A stretch of DNA of 64,000 bases from Beta vulgaris subsp. vulgaris (Eukaryota; Streptophyta; Magnoliopsida; Caryophyllales; Amaranthaceae), in the NCBI RefSeq assembly GCF_026745355.1, contig NC_079206.1, forward strand, positions 7,090,708 through 7,154,707. The letters run 5' to 3'. Under the pieces are notes generated by a model that saw only the letters and a program-made list of their open reading frames with translations, was not told the origin of the DNA and did no database searches. The position numbers and the translations under genes were made by a program. The first letter of the stretch is position 1, and each line of letters starts with the position of its first letter. Positions 34,162-46,660 of the stretch are shown here, piece by piece.

Positions 34162-34911
34162 ATAAATTTATAATTTGATGTTAACATAGCATTTCAAATA
34201 TATTATATCTACACATATCCATACTAGTTATATTGTTGTAGACAAATTAAATAACGATAACAGAACCTTCACAAGGCCTTATCTCTGGTGTCCAAATAAA
34301 GGTGAATTGTACTACGCAAACAAATTGCCTTTCAACAAAATCAACATACTCTTAGGATTATTAATTAGGTAACTCCAATCCACACCGTGACTCCCAGAAT
34401 TAAGCCAAGAAGGTATCATGATGTTTGCATCACTAAGTACACCACCCTTACCTACTAACGATTCACGTTTATGGCACCCGCATATACTATAATATTGGTT
34501 TCTTTTTCCTTCGTCTGTAGTACTAAGGAAGTATAACTTTGTAAAATCCAGTTCATACAAAATTAACAACTTGGGAAGCTTTTTTCTTAATAAATCTCCC
34601 AATACAATTTCAAAATATAGTACATATATATAATAATATATATGAAACAATCGGCCACCAAAGATGCACGAAACATTTCCAACGTCAACTTTATTATATC
34701 CCAAAGCTTGCTATTTATAGCGTTGGTCTTGGATACAAGTCATAAATCATCTGAAACATATTTAGGAACTTAAATTAAAAATCACCCATTAATAGATAAA
34801 AGTCAACCTAAGCTAATACTTCAAAATGTCATCTTTCAACGACATGGTAACTCTACACGCACGACTACAACAATATTTACTTCTTTACAATGTAACAAAT
34901 CTCTCAAAATA
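34162..34911. other. Intergenic stretch with one unrecognised frame
   Basis: On the - strand a 130-codon frame runs from 34704 to 34312. It has a hydrophobic, Tyr-rich first third, then mixed composition with FTKLYFLSTTDEGKRNQYYS and SWLNSGSHGVDWSYL. I recognise no family and no intron or neighbour supports it, so it may be a decayed gene piece or chance. Confidence 0.3.
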
Positions 34912-35477
34912 TCTCTATTATATAAGGAAAGGGGAGCAATGGTGTCCTCTTTTGAAATGCCTATTTTTTCCCCTTCCCTTTTTAAATTAGATTCACTTAT
35001 AAATCAAAGTGGCTTCAAATCATAAATTTTTTTCATAATTATAACAATCACTCACAAGTTAACTAAAATCATAAAATTGCATAATTTACACTATGCAAAT
35101 CACTAAAATGAGGAAACTTTACAAACTACAACCTATGAAAAAATTGACTTGAAATCAAAGTGTCCACTTTCTTTATAATTTATGAAGTATTGTACTTAAT
35201 TCAAAAATCAACTAAAAAATTATAATATTAGAAATCATAAATAAATTCAATAAAATTTCTATATTGTTCATAGAATTTAACTTTGAAAAGTAAAAAAAAA
35301 AAACAAAAAGAATGATGAGAGACTTAAGTGACAGAAACTAAACCAATCAAATTTTGCAACTAAAAACAATTATACTTCGTATGTCTAATGTTTAAATTTT
35401 GACTTTTATATGCCGAAGAAAATCGAGTTTCTGTTTCGAAAAAAATTCAAGCACGCATCACGTGCAAAAAATTCTAG
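34912..35477 (+). mobile_element. Non-autonomous Helitron, family H1, copy 3
   Basis: 5' TCTCTATTATATAAGGAAAG after host A; 3' hairpin GCACGCATCACGTGC (stem GCACG/CGTGC) with the terminal CTAG before host T. 566 bp. Ends nearly identical to 30114-30674; the middle is much less alike. Confidence 0.9.
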
Positions 35478-36639
35478 TATATATTGTTGCAACGAGAGAG
35501 GCAAAGAGTAGAGAAACTCAACGCCACTATTCTACTATTCTTGTCTTCAACAACTTGGAGTCGGGACTTCTTTTCGCACTATTACAAATACAGAAAAAAA
35601 AGGGGAGATCTGGATTCAATTGTCAACTGCTCCTATTGAAAATAGGATTGACTGCGGATTTGAGCCATAGCACATGCTTTCATAGAATCGTCTGATTTTC
35701 CTGATCTAAATCAAATAGGTTTTACATGAAGAAAATTTAGTTCGGCATGTTCATTTGATATAGGTAAGAGAAGAACCCGATAAAATTATAGATATGAATG
35801 GTCATATAATATAATGTGGATGGTTAGGCTTTGGATGGTAAGGGGTTTCACCTTAATTCGACACCCATGATCCAAGCTCGATTATGACCTCCCTTTTCTC
35901 GATAGTTGATCCCCTCTATTTCCTGAGATAAGCATATAAGGGTAAGCCACGCCCAATGTACCAAAAAACAGAGAGTGTTATAATGTTGTATTAAAGGTTT
36001 TAATGATGATAAATAATGTTATTGAGTCTAGGAAAATTAGTTGAGTCTAGGAAATTAATTTTGTAACGTCGAATTAATTTTTAATATTGTCTTGAGTGTA
36101 ATTTAATTTAATTATAACTTGTGGAGAAATGGTTATGAGTTTAACCTAGTCAAGTTATTTAAATTAATTAATTCCTATGCTCAAAATGTTATGTGTTATA
36201 AATTGCTTTCAATTAACCAAATAACATGGAATATTATTTTAAATAAAATAATTTCCATGATATATATTTGTTGGAGTATGCGTTTGTTATTCTACAAGAG
36301 TGAAAGAATTAAACAGTTGAAGAAAACCAATATCAAATCGGGCTATAATGAAGGAAACGCACATCAGGCTGCAGTTCCTAGATTCTAGGGAGACTGAAAA
36401 CTGTTTGACCAGTCAGTTCCTGGAATCCAGGAGATCTAACTAACTCCCAAGATTCAGTCTCAACAACAAACTTCACGGTGAATATGGAAGTAATGGCTGA
36501 TTGTACGTGGTGTTGTGCGCAGATTTAGTTGGACAAGACCGTGGATAATGTGGCTCCAATAATGGTTAGATCATGGGTCACTTCTAACACCCATGTCTGC
36601 TTAGTGGAGCAAAAATAGGAGCTGTTGTGGTCTTCTATA
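35478..36639. other. AT-rich intergenic stretch, no gene seen
   Basis: No domain-bearing frame. A local repeat cagttcctRgaWtcYaggaga occurs near 36370 and 36410. Confidence 0.45.
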
Positions 36640-37133
36640 TATAACTCAACAATGAACCAGAAAACTAACACTTTCTAGATTTATTGTAATATTTTATGTG
36701 AAAGTTTATTTTCGGTTATTACTCTTCAAGCAATTATTGTAATACTTTTCGGGTGTGGGTTGAGAGAACTAAAATATTGTATTCAAGAGAGAGAAAAGAG
36801 AAAGAGAAAGAGAAGACTTCTAGTGAAGTCAAGTGAGGAAAGTCACGTGTTCATGGAGAACAAGGTGACTGGGAACTGGTTCCTAGAGGAACTAAATGAG
36901 GATTGATATATGATAAGTTGTAATAACTATTATAAATAAATTAAAAGAGCAAGGTTTCTTCCTAAAGAATTGTGGAAGAGAACCTTGTTAAAAGGATCTT
37001 CGTGTGTTCTGACTTATTACTCCTTCACTTTATTAGCTCTCTAATTTAGTTTATCCGCAAAAAGTTTGAAAATCTCCCCAAATACAATTCACCCCTCCCC
37101 CCTCTTCTAGTTGATCTAGTGTTTATAAGACTA
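36640..37133 (-). repeat. Dispersed repeat A, copy 3 (reverse)
   Basis: In reverse complement it starts aacactagatcaactagaag, followed by gggtgaattgta, then the ggaagaaaccttg, ggaaccagttcccagtcacc and gacttcactagaagtc landmarks seen in copies 1 (12336) and 2 (52008). It is more diverged after about 400 bp. Confidence 0.6.
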
Positions 37134-37519
37134 ACATATAATATATTTTTGTGATGACATATATTAGACCATATTCACGTTTTCATGTTACCATAGTACG
37201 TATTTAATTATCAAACCTCGTTTTAACTATTAAACATTACTAGAATCGTAAAGTGGGCCTGTATTTGAAAGGAATTTACTGCAAGATATTTTTTAAAGGT
37301 ACTTTTTTTTAAATAAAAATATTATAAAAGGTAGTTTTTTTGGAAATTTTTCCTTGTTTTAAACTAAATTGTACTTCCTGAATCTTATTTTGCTGTAACG
37401 AAGTTAATAAGTTGAAGAGAAGAAGGTCGAAAGTTTACGTTCTTCAAACTTGATGGACGATCCAAATTATCTTGATCAGGATGATCTTGCCTGGTCAAAC
37501 AAGAACCACTTTTGTTATG

Positions 37520-37527
37520 GTTGCCTT
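37520..37527. repeat. 8-bp target duplication GTTGCCTT, left copy
   Basis: Repeated exactly at 38088-38095, flanking the hAT element. Confidence 0.92.
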
Positions 37528-38087
37528 TAGGGGTGCTTATCGAGCGAGCCGAGCTCGAATAGCACTAGGCTCGACTCGAGCTCGTTTAACTTTTCATGGG
37601 CTCGGCTCGACTCGTGAGCTCGCCGAGCTTGGGGGAGCCGAGCTCGGCTTGAGCTCTTGATTAGAATTTGCGGCTTGAGCTCAGCTTGAGAGCTCGTTTA
37701 TGCTCATTTAGAATTTGTTTTCTTTTTCTTTTTAATTGTTTTTACCTTTTCTTTTTATCTTTCTTCTATATGCCTTAGTTAATATCTTAAAAGAAATGAT
37801 TAATATAATTTTAATGTATGTAAATATTTTTTAATATATAAACAATTTTTTAATATAAATTTTTTTTTTTAATATATAAACAATTTTTTAATATAAAATA
37901 TTTTTTAATATAAAATAATTTTTTTAGTATAAATCAATAATCGATTTGTTCACGAGCTTTACGAGCCGAGCTTTGCCTAGCTCGGCTCAGCTCGTTTAAG
38001 TCTCGAGCCGAGATTCAACGAGCCAATAGCTTTGACCAAGCCGAGCCCGAGCTGCTCGCGAGCTTGTCAGGCTCATTATCACCCCTA
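37528..38087. mobile_element. Non-autonomous hAT element, 560 bp
   Basis: Ends TAGGGGTGCTTATCGAGC and (reverse complement) TAGGGGTGATAATGAGCC, with the perfect 8-bp duplication GTTGCCTT. About 150 bp at each end is built of GAGCTCG, GAGCCGAG and CTCGGCTCG words; the core (37720-37930) is AT-rich. This is the best-preserved of the hAT-type pieces in the window and fixes the class of the others. The short frame over the left end is chance. Confidence 0.93.
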
Positions 38088-38095
38088 GTTGCCTT

Positions 38096-39850
38096 GATAA
38101 TCAATCAGAATCATCCAGTGTGCAAAATGACCTACAACATAAGGTCGCTCATAATAGCCAAAAATATAGAGTTCATTGTTTATTTGATAGTCATATTATC
38201 TTAACCCGATATTAAAAAATCTTACATGTATAAAAAAGAATGTTAAATTGTTAATTATCCATAGAATATATTCACTTTTAGAATCTATATAAATATATTA
38301 AAAGGCATGCATAAACAAGAAACTGTATCACGTGGCGCTCTTCCTAATAGGGAGTTTTAGTTCATAAAATATCATGTACAATACATATGCTAGAGCCTTA
38401 ACCACTAGACTAAGTTGTATTTAGTGTTATTATCATAAAGTATTACATCAATAAATGAATTTTTTTCTTACTCAGGGAATAGCTCGTGCCTAATAACTGG
38501 TTATTAATATAATTACCGTACCGCCCAACATGCAATATAATTTTAATACTACCTTGTTCATAATAAACACTATGCGCGCGGTTCCTATATGGCTCTTGCG
38601 GTGTGTGGCTTCTTAAACTTGGCCATGAATGTAGATTCTAATAACTTCTTTGACAGAAGTAGTTCAACTAACTATATTATCTTTATAATCAAAAACTAGT
38701 ACACTGGATATTCTATGCTGTAAGATCACACGTATTGATTAAACACTAACCTTGGGCTGAAATATTTTTGACGTAGTCTATAACGATAATGGAAGAGCGA
38801 ACAAAAGAATATTTACGATAAAGAATTAGAGGGGCAAAGTTGGTAATAGTGGTGAATCAAGAAAAGATAAGACTAGGGAGATAAACTCATCACTAGTAAT
38901 TGATTACCAATAAAAATCTAGTGGATTCTAATAATCAAGTAGAATATGCTTAGATAGTTACATACATTAGAGTTAATAGTACCTTTCGGCCAAAAAAAAA
39001 AAAAAAGTCTTCTCGATGCCCAAAATTCGATATTGATGATATATAATTAGAAGATAGATAAGAATATTATTTTTGCTTCAAAGAAGCATAACAAAAGGTA
39101 TTAAAGAAATTAAAGGTAACAATTAGACTGAGATCAATCCCATCACTTACTAATATTAGTGGTGTGTCATAAAATCTGACAAAACTAACTTAATTGTCAC
39201 TCGAAATAAAATACACCCGATTAAAACAAATCAGTGTAAAAATTAATTAAAAAGACTATTATTAATTGATTTTTCTTAAAAGAAATTTTTGTTTACAAAT
39301 ACATTAAACATATGGCCCGTATCGGATGGACGATATGAACAAAAACATGAAACTTATCACCTAAATAAATTAATTTAAAAAAATTACATTTTGGGTAAAC
39401 CGAATCAACAATAATTTATTCGACATCCAAACTGACTTTATCATACGAAAACTGACTATATTAGAAGAAAAAAAACGATTGTACCATACGAAAACTAACT
39501 ATATTAGAAAATTGACTATATTATACAAAAACTGATAATATGAAAGATGATTATTTCAAATAAAAGCTGATCATATTATATGATTTTTAGTGCATAATAA
39601 GTTATTATAAACTTGATCGACTTAATTTAAAAAAATTAAATGATCCTAAGCTAAGCCCAATTCAAACAACTTGTTTACCACCTTTAATTATGATAATGCT
39701 TTAATAATAAGATATATGAAAAGGTTGTCGTAAGCCCCAATCAGCACCCATACACAAGTGTAGTATAAACTTAACTTAGTTGACACCCACTTTAATCTAA
39801 GTAGCATACAACAAACTAATTAAGAAAGCAATCTTCAAGACGTCCTCTTT
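38096..39850. other. Intergenic region upstream of ABCG14
   Basis: No gene is visible. Four short repeats of the type gaaaactgactatattag occur at about 39437-39560. The distal promoter of ABCG14 would lie here, but I cannot assign particular elements. Confidence 0.45.
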
Positions 39851-39856
39851 CTCTCA

Positions 39857-39866
39857 CTATATATAC
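39857..39866 (+). promoter_or_regulatory. Probable TATA box of ABCG14
   Basis: CTATATATAC lies about 155 bases before the start codon, followed by a pyrimidine-rich leader with (TC)n near 39945-39960, a usual plant 5' UTR feature. There is no direct evidence for the transcription start. Confidence 0.5.
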
Positions 39867-40020
39867 ATACATATGTCCCTCTCCTCACTTTGCATTGGAC
39901 ATCCAACACCAAACTTCTTTTTTAACTAACACCTTCTTAAACTTTCTCTCTCTCTCTCTTATTTTCTCCACCATTCACCTCTAAACAACGCAACAAAAAA
40001 TTTAACTTAAGAAGTCATTT

Positions 40021-43000
40021 ATGCACATCAACTGCATAATGCCAAAGCCTGAAAATCAGGGCTGCAATAACACTCTCCAAGATCTCCCAACGATGTTGGA
40101 GCCAATTTTCCCAATCACTTTAAAGGTTCTTATTTCATCTATTATTATCATTGTTTCTTTTTTTCTGTCTTTCACAAACAAATTAGTAATCTTCTCTATA
40201 CCTATACAAGTTCTAGACATTTTCTTGTATATGTCTAGAGCTAGTTGTACGCAACGCTATCTTTTTTTTTGCGTTCATTTGCTTATTTGGATGGATTCAA
40301 ATGCACATCTTAGATGAGCAAATGAATAGCAAAAATAGCCTTAGCTTGATTACACGTATACTATATATGGGTACTATACTCGGAAATATAATAGACATTC
40401 TTTTATTTCTAACGTAAAAGAAAATTTGAATTTTTTTTTTTACCTTAGTGTAACTTCCTAACATTTTTTTTTTTTACAGTTTGAGGAAGTGGTATACAAG
40501 GTAAAATTGGAAGATATAAAGTGCAAGGAAAAGACCATCCTAAATGGTGTTAGTGGGATGGTATTTCCAGGAGAAATCCTAGCCATGCTAGGTCCCTCAG
40601 GAAGTGGTAAAACTACCCTACTTAGCGCCCTTGGAGGAAGGCTTGGTGGAAAGTTACTGTGCGGTAAAATTACGTATAACAGCCTACCTTTTTCTGGTAC
40701 AATAAAGCGACGGACAGGATTTGTTGCCCAAGATGATGTCTTATACCCGCACCTTACCGTATTTGAGACCCTATTGTTTACTGCCCTTCTAAGGCTACCA
40801 AGCACCCTGGCCCACGAATCTAAAGTGGGCCAGGTTGAACGCGTGGTAGCAGAGTTGGGCTTGAGCCGAGTGAGGAATAGCATGATTGGAGGCCCATTGG
40901 TAAGGGGCCTCTCGGGAGGCGAGAAAAAGAGGGTTAGTATAGGTCAAGAGATGTTGATTAATCCAAGCTTGTTGTTGCTAGATGAGCCTACCTCAGGGCT
41001 TGACTCGACCACAGCCTTGAGGATTATGACCATATTGAAGGGTCTAGCTGAGGGAGGACGGACTGTGATTACAACTATACATCAACCATCTAGTCGTCTT
41101 TATCACATGTTTCACAAAGTGGTTCTTTTATCAGAGGGCAGACCCATCTATTATGGGTCTGCATCGTCTGCTCTTGAGTACTTTTCTTCTTTTGGATTTT
41201 CTACCTCCTTAACAATGAACCCTGCAGATCTCCTTCTTGACCTTGCTAGTGGTAAGCCAACATTATAAACACCGTTTATTTTTTCTTACTTAATTTAATT
41301 CGCTTATTATCATTGGTAATTAAATTGCCTTATATTAGATATCTAGTATTGCGGTGTCCCTAATTTTAAACGATCATGAACAAAATAGAGTTAATACGCA
41401 ACATTTTCAAAAACCAAAAGGTATATAGGGAATAAAATAGAAAAATTATGAGGACGTTTTGGAAAACCATATTTATTAAACTACTTTAATTTTAACTAGC
41501 TAGGAACTTCGAGTTTCTTATCGAGTACTTATCGAGTACTTATCTGGTTAATTTTAAGGATTAAAGTTGATATCGATAAAGGGAAAATCAATAATTTTAA
41601 TAGTACTTTTATCATGATTGGGGTAAGCCTAGCTTTGGCCAACTATACTATATCATATCCTCAAAGTGGTGGAGGTGATCATCATTCATCATTCATCATT
41701 GTAACTTTAATTATAAATGTAGAAGTGGGAGAAGAAATTAGGACTAGGCCACTTACCTTCAAAAAGTGACCCCACCCAATTTGTGTGCTAGGTTTATTTG
41801 CTAGCTAGCATCATGATAAACTCTTGTTAATCTTAATTAACTTTAATTAAAAAGTAAATTAAACATGTATGGACACCAAAAATGATTAAGTTCAAGGTGA
41901 CCAAGTTTAAATTTTTTCTTTATTTACTACCTTTACTTGTTTTACTTTATGCTTCAACCAGGATTGTCTAAGTAATGCTTAACATGTCATAATTATACTA
42001 ATAATTAAATTTACATTAGTAAAATGTACTAATTAAAATATTAGCAAGTTGTGCTTAAAGGTTGTATGCTTTTTGTCCTTTATCTTATTTTTTATTTATG
42101 GAAGGAATTGGGCCTGAGTCAAAGCATGCAATGGAACAAGGTGAGGCAATGGAGCAAGAGAAGAAACAAGTGAGGGAAACTCTTATTTCTGCTTATGAAA
42201 ACAATATATCGACACGATTGAAGTCTGAACTTTGCAATTTGGAGACGACAACTTATCCTTGGAAGAAAGATACTTCAAACATAGCAAGTAATAAACCACT
42301 TCCTTCACTCCCTTATCTTCTAAGGACTAGTAAATGCGCATATTATGATATGAACGTCAATTTTGCAATCTAGCACTACCATATTGATGAACTATTTCTA
42401 TATTTAGAAATGATCATTGGCCGAAAAAGCTATAGCTTAGTGGGTTTTAGTTTCGAGTTCATTCACCATACACCCTCTGGGTGTACCATGTGCGTGGTAC
42501 ATATAAGGTTAATTTTTGTTTATTTGGTACTCTCGTTTTTCAGTACATATTGCTCATTTGAATTATTTCAGAAAAGCAATGAACAAAAAATAGCTTTGGA
42601 TGTACCATGTTCACTGTACACCCGAGTCAGTGTATGATAAAATTTGTACTTTATAGTTACCCTCCAATGGCCTAGACTTGGAGTTCAAGGCAATTCCTAG
42701 GAATTTCCCCACATGTTAATCCAGAAATAGGGAAGTTTATTCGGTCTACTTTACTTTAAAAAAGAAAAGTGATACTATTTCTTCTAGAAATCTTAAAATA
42801 GAATACATGACTATATTTATAAAGAAGGTTAAGACATTGAAAATCAGTGAATGAATTGACCTTTATTTTATACATACCTACATGAGATATTCATTTATGT
42901 ACATACACATATGTAAAAAAAAAAGGTAGTAAAGATATTACTAGAGGTGCGTGTCCCAATATATATGCATATTTAGAAAATTACAACTTTTGGTGTTGAA

Positions 43001-45293
43001 GTTTACAAACTTTGATTACAAATTAAATAATGTATTGACAAAATATGGAAAATATATCATTAAATTCATCAGATTGACGAATAAACTATCATTTTAAAGG
43101 CTTTTTCTTGGTAAAACATTGATCAAAAATAGATTCTCATATATTGAAATTTTTCAGTAGTATCCTCCCATGAAAAATAATAATAAAAATAATTAAATAT
43201 AAGTATTTCTGTATGAAGAAATACTTTGACTTTTTGTAATACATTTAATTGTATTTTTTTGTATGAGTAATTATTTTGTTCAATAATTAATTAAAATGTA
43301 ATAATAATAATAATAGGGATAAATACTAAAGGAGAACAATGGTGCACAAGCTGGTGGCACCAGTTCAAAGTTTTGGTACAAAGAGGGATGAAAGAGAGGA
43401 GATTTGAAGCATTCAATAGACTCAGAATCTTCCAAGTCTTAAGTGTTGCCTTTCTTGGTGGGCTCCTATGGTGGCACACCCCAGAATCACATATTGAAGA
43501 TCGAGTAAGCTTTTTTTTCTTCCATTGCTTTCTTTCATATATCCTCATTTTTTTTCCAGAAAATATCCATCACTAATTCACTACTGAACGTGTTAATCAA
43601 TAGTAGCTAGGTACTTTATCTAATATGGATGGTACGAATCTATACTTTATGGTTAGACATGATATATTCGTCAAATCGTCAGTTCTATTATTTGAAGTTG
43701 GTGGTCTATAAATTCAACAGCTTTTAACCATTAATTTTCCAACAATTATTGGGTTATATAAAGTATTACCACATGAGTGGATGTGATTTAGCTCGGCTGG
43801 TAAAGTTTTGTGCGGGTGATAATCAAGATCTGGGATTGAATCCCGTCTACATTATTGTGTTTAGTCGCTTATTTACACACAAAAATTATCACAGGAAAAT
43901 CTTATCAGTTTTGTTATATATATTATTCAAAACAATGCTTTCCATTATGTTTCTTATTAGGTAATTGAAGATCATAATGGTCAAAAAGAAGATAAAATTT
44001 GTATACTTAAATATTGCAATTCTAGAAATTAGAAGAGTTTCAATCTTTCAACAATTTGTTACCTTAGGCAGATTAGTTGTTTTGATTACAGCTCACTAAT
44101 CACTATTTATGGATTGCATGTGGTATGCATTTTCATCTTTAACAATATATCATATGTCATGTAATATATATGTACTTGTGGTGGGTATAAAAAGCTCAAA
44201 AATCACATAAAGTACCTTTATATATTTATCTTTGGATGTTAAAGTTCTCTAGTATCAAAAGTGGAACATGATTTAAACTTTTGACAAGGTTCTTCTGATT
44301 TATCTTTACTTTGTAATATTAATTCTTGCATCTATGAGAGTTATTAATTAAATTGACACATAAAGATAATGAGTTTTTTTTTTTATTTGTGGGAATATTG
44401 TGCATGCTTCAATTTGAAATCACTATCTTTTGTGCTTGTAAGTCTTAAGTGAATAGTATAACATATACACGCACTTGCTCGTAAAAAAATAAGTGAAATA
44501 TTTCTCTTTTTTATGTAAGAGCTTTATTATGAAAGAAATGTGTTACTTATTTCAGAATACAAAAAGTATTATTATTGCGTGTTATTAATAATCTAACCAT
44601 GTATCTAAGATAAATTTATAATTGTTTGTTATGCAGGTTGCGTTAATATTTTTCTTCTCAGTATTTTGGGGTTTCTACCCCTTATACAACGCTGTTTTCA
44701 CGTTCCCACAAGAAAGAAGAATGCTAATCAAAGAACGTACATCAGGAATGTACAAACTATCCTCATACTTCTTAGCAAGAACTATAGGAGACTTACCTTT
44801 GGAGTTAGCCCTACCAACCGCCTTCGTCTTCATAATATATTGGATGGGAGGGCTAAAACCAAACCCTATAGTCTTTGTTCTTTCGCTCATTGTTGTCCTC
44901 TACAATGTCTTGGTGGCTCAAAGCCTAGGCCTCGCGATCGGCGCCATACTAATGGACATCAAACCAGCCACAACACTTGCTTCAGTTACAACCCTAGTGT
45001 TCTTAATAGCCGGAGGATACTATGTTCAACAAATCCCACCTTTCATAGTGTGGCTAAAGTACTTAAGTTATAGCTACTATTGCTACAAGTTACTCCTTGG
45101 AGTACAATACCAACAAAATGATACTTATCCTTGCATCAAGATGGGAAATAAATGGGAATGGTGCAAAGTTGTTGATGTTCCTGCAGTTAAATCCATGGGA
45201 CTTGATCATTTGTGGATTGATGTTTGTGTTTTGGGACTAATGTTGGTGGGTTATAGACTACTTGCTTACTTAGCACTTCAACGAGTACGATGA
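40021..45293 (+). CDS. ABCG14: ABCG14-type half-size ABC transporter (cytokinin exporter), 5 exons
   Basis: Exons by GT/AG and phase: 40021-40125, 40480-41251, 42105-42287, 43332-43504, 44637-45293, summing to 1890 nt and 629 residues. Arabidopsis ABCG14 is about 20 residues longer. The start is chosen because [11 protein letters not shown] mirrors the conserved ABCG14 N-terminus. Order: nucleotide-binding domain first, with Walker [10 protein letters not shown] (73-81), Q-loop Gln119, signature LSGGE (179-183), Walker B LLLLDEP (199-205) and the H-loop His of TTIHQPS (236). Then comes a linker, and a membrane domain starting around LGGLLWWHT and including [20 protein letters not shown], the [17 protein letters not shown] loop and a C-terminal [10 protein letters not shown] helix. 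All key ATPase residues are intact. By family knowledge it works at the plasma membrane as a dimer, loading trans-zeatin-type cytokinins into the xylem for root-to-shoot transport. Three introns of 0.85-1.13 kb carry repeat inserts. Orthology rests on near-identity in conserved blocks from memory, so a close paralogue is possible. Confidence 0.93.
42461..42640. mobile_element. Palindrome-ended MITE in ABCG14 intron 3
   Basis: Two copies of a hairpin-like word flank about 90 bp: GGGTGTACCATGTGCGTGGT at 42479 and GGATGTACCATGTTCACTGT at 42599. Outside them the sequences are inverted (ACCATACACCCTCT against, in reverse complement, TCATACACTGACTC). Related ends occur at 58915 and 61203 and, weakly, at 62718-62850. 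The class is unknown and the target duplication is not resolved. Confidence 0.5.
43776..43875 (+). mobile_element. tRNA-derived SINE-like insert in ABCG14 intron 4
   Basis: GATTTAGCTCGGCTGGTAAA resembles a polymerase III A box, and GGGATTGAATCCCGTCTA, about 40 bases later, a B box. It cannot fold as a functional tRNA. A different SINE family from the one at 9034 and 30943. Ends and duplication are not determined. Confidence 0.55.
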
Positions 45294-46555
45294 TGAGCCA
45301 CCTCAAATTATATAGATCAGAATCATAAACAGTATATATACGTACATCTTTTTGAGAAAGAAAGAGAGATAATTGTGAGTACGTACTTAATTAGTTTAGA
45401 CAGCTACAATACAAGAGTTGTTTTCTCCATTTTTCTTTTGACTGAGGAGTAATAATGATTGTAATTTTATTAGACAGAAAAATCGTGATTTTGGAGGTGA
45501 ATAAGTACTCCAATAATATAAGTATTATATAGAGAGATATGAAGTGGACCAGTTATATATGATCAAGATTTGCGCATTTTATTCATGTATTATAAATCAT
45601 TACCACTACTAACTAATTTAAAGAGTTTAAGACCAGATTTAGCTTATTACTAACAATTTGAATTGAGTCCCTTCAAAAACAAAACAATTTGGATTGGATT
45701 GAGTAAAATTTACCCTCCATTCTTTTAAATCATCTATATATATAAATTGCTCTAACTACTTGTTATGGTGGTGTTTGTAGCATATTATCAAGTCAAATAA
45801 TACTTATGGTCAAATTCCACTCGAACATAAACGTGTAAGAACTTACTCGATCTAAAATTACTTGATTTGCACACAAAGAAGTTCTTAATTGCCCCCCACC
45901 CATAAAAAAAGGGAAGATAAGTGTCAAAACTTAAAAGATGGAATTGCAACCATGTTGCGCTCGGTTGATGTCATTAGGTCAATCAGTCCAATTCGGTACC
46001 AAATCAGGTGCTAACGCGCTTGGAGTTTGAGCAATATATAACTTTGTACCATTAATTTTAAGTTAGGGATGTATGCCCTATATATATTAATCCCAAATTT
46101 CGTGTATTCCTAATTAGTCCCAAATTTAGTGTGCTATTTTTTCTTTATCAAAGATTAGTGTATTCTTAATTAATCTCAAATTTAGTGCATGTATTCTGAT
46201 CAATGATTCGGAATCTCATATAACTTACACCACACCCGGCCCTCTTAATCCTCTACACTTTCACCATCATAACCTCCCCTCATTTGTACTTCTACCCAGC
46301 CACTCACATCTATTACTTATAGCTCAGTCTCATTCCACAATCTATATATAGTATCGTTGAAATCTAACGAATTTTATGGTTTAACTTCACCTTTAAACCT
46401 ATTTGTAGTATTGTTGAGGTGAAAAGTGATCAAAGAAAGTGGTGTTGTTGCGTATGAGATCATAGTGATTTAGGTTTTTCTCGTCGTTAAACAGACTACC
46501 TAACTAACCACTAACCTAAATATAATGCAAGTTATGAAAAACATAATCGATACAG
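45294..46555. other. ABCG14 3' region and intergenic DNA
   Basis: The 3' UTR should lie in the first few hundred bases; no clear AATAAA is seen, though AATAAT-like words occur. Three imperfect copies of a phrase like cccaaatttagtgtattcctaatta lie at about 46085-46195. No other gene recognised. Confidence 0.45.
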
Positions 46556-46660
46556 ATGACTTTCTCTATAGGTGGGGTGTTTCGGGTTTGGTCAATGGGT
46601 ACGAGTCTATTTTGCCGGCTATAACTTTCTCTCTCTAGTTTCTCCCAGTGCATCGTCGCC

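Noticed and set aside
37472..37660. 62-codon frame at the left of the hAT element
   Set aside because: It straddles the target duplication and the terminal repeat of the element, so it cannot be a host gene.
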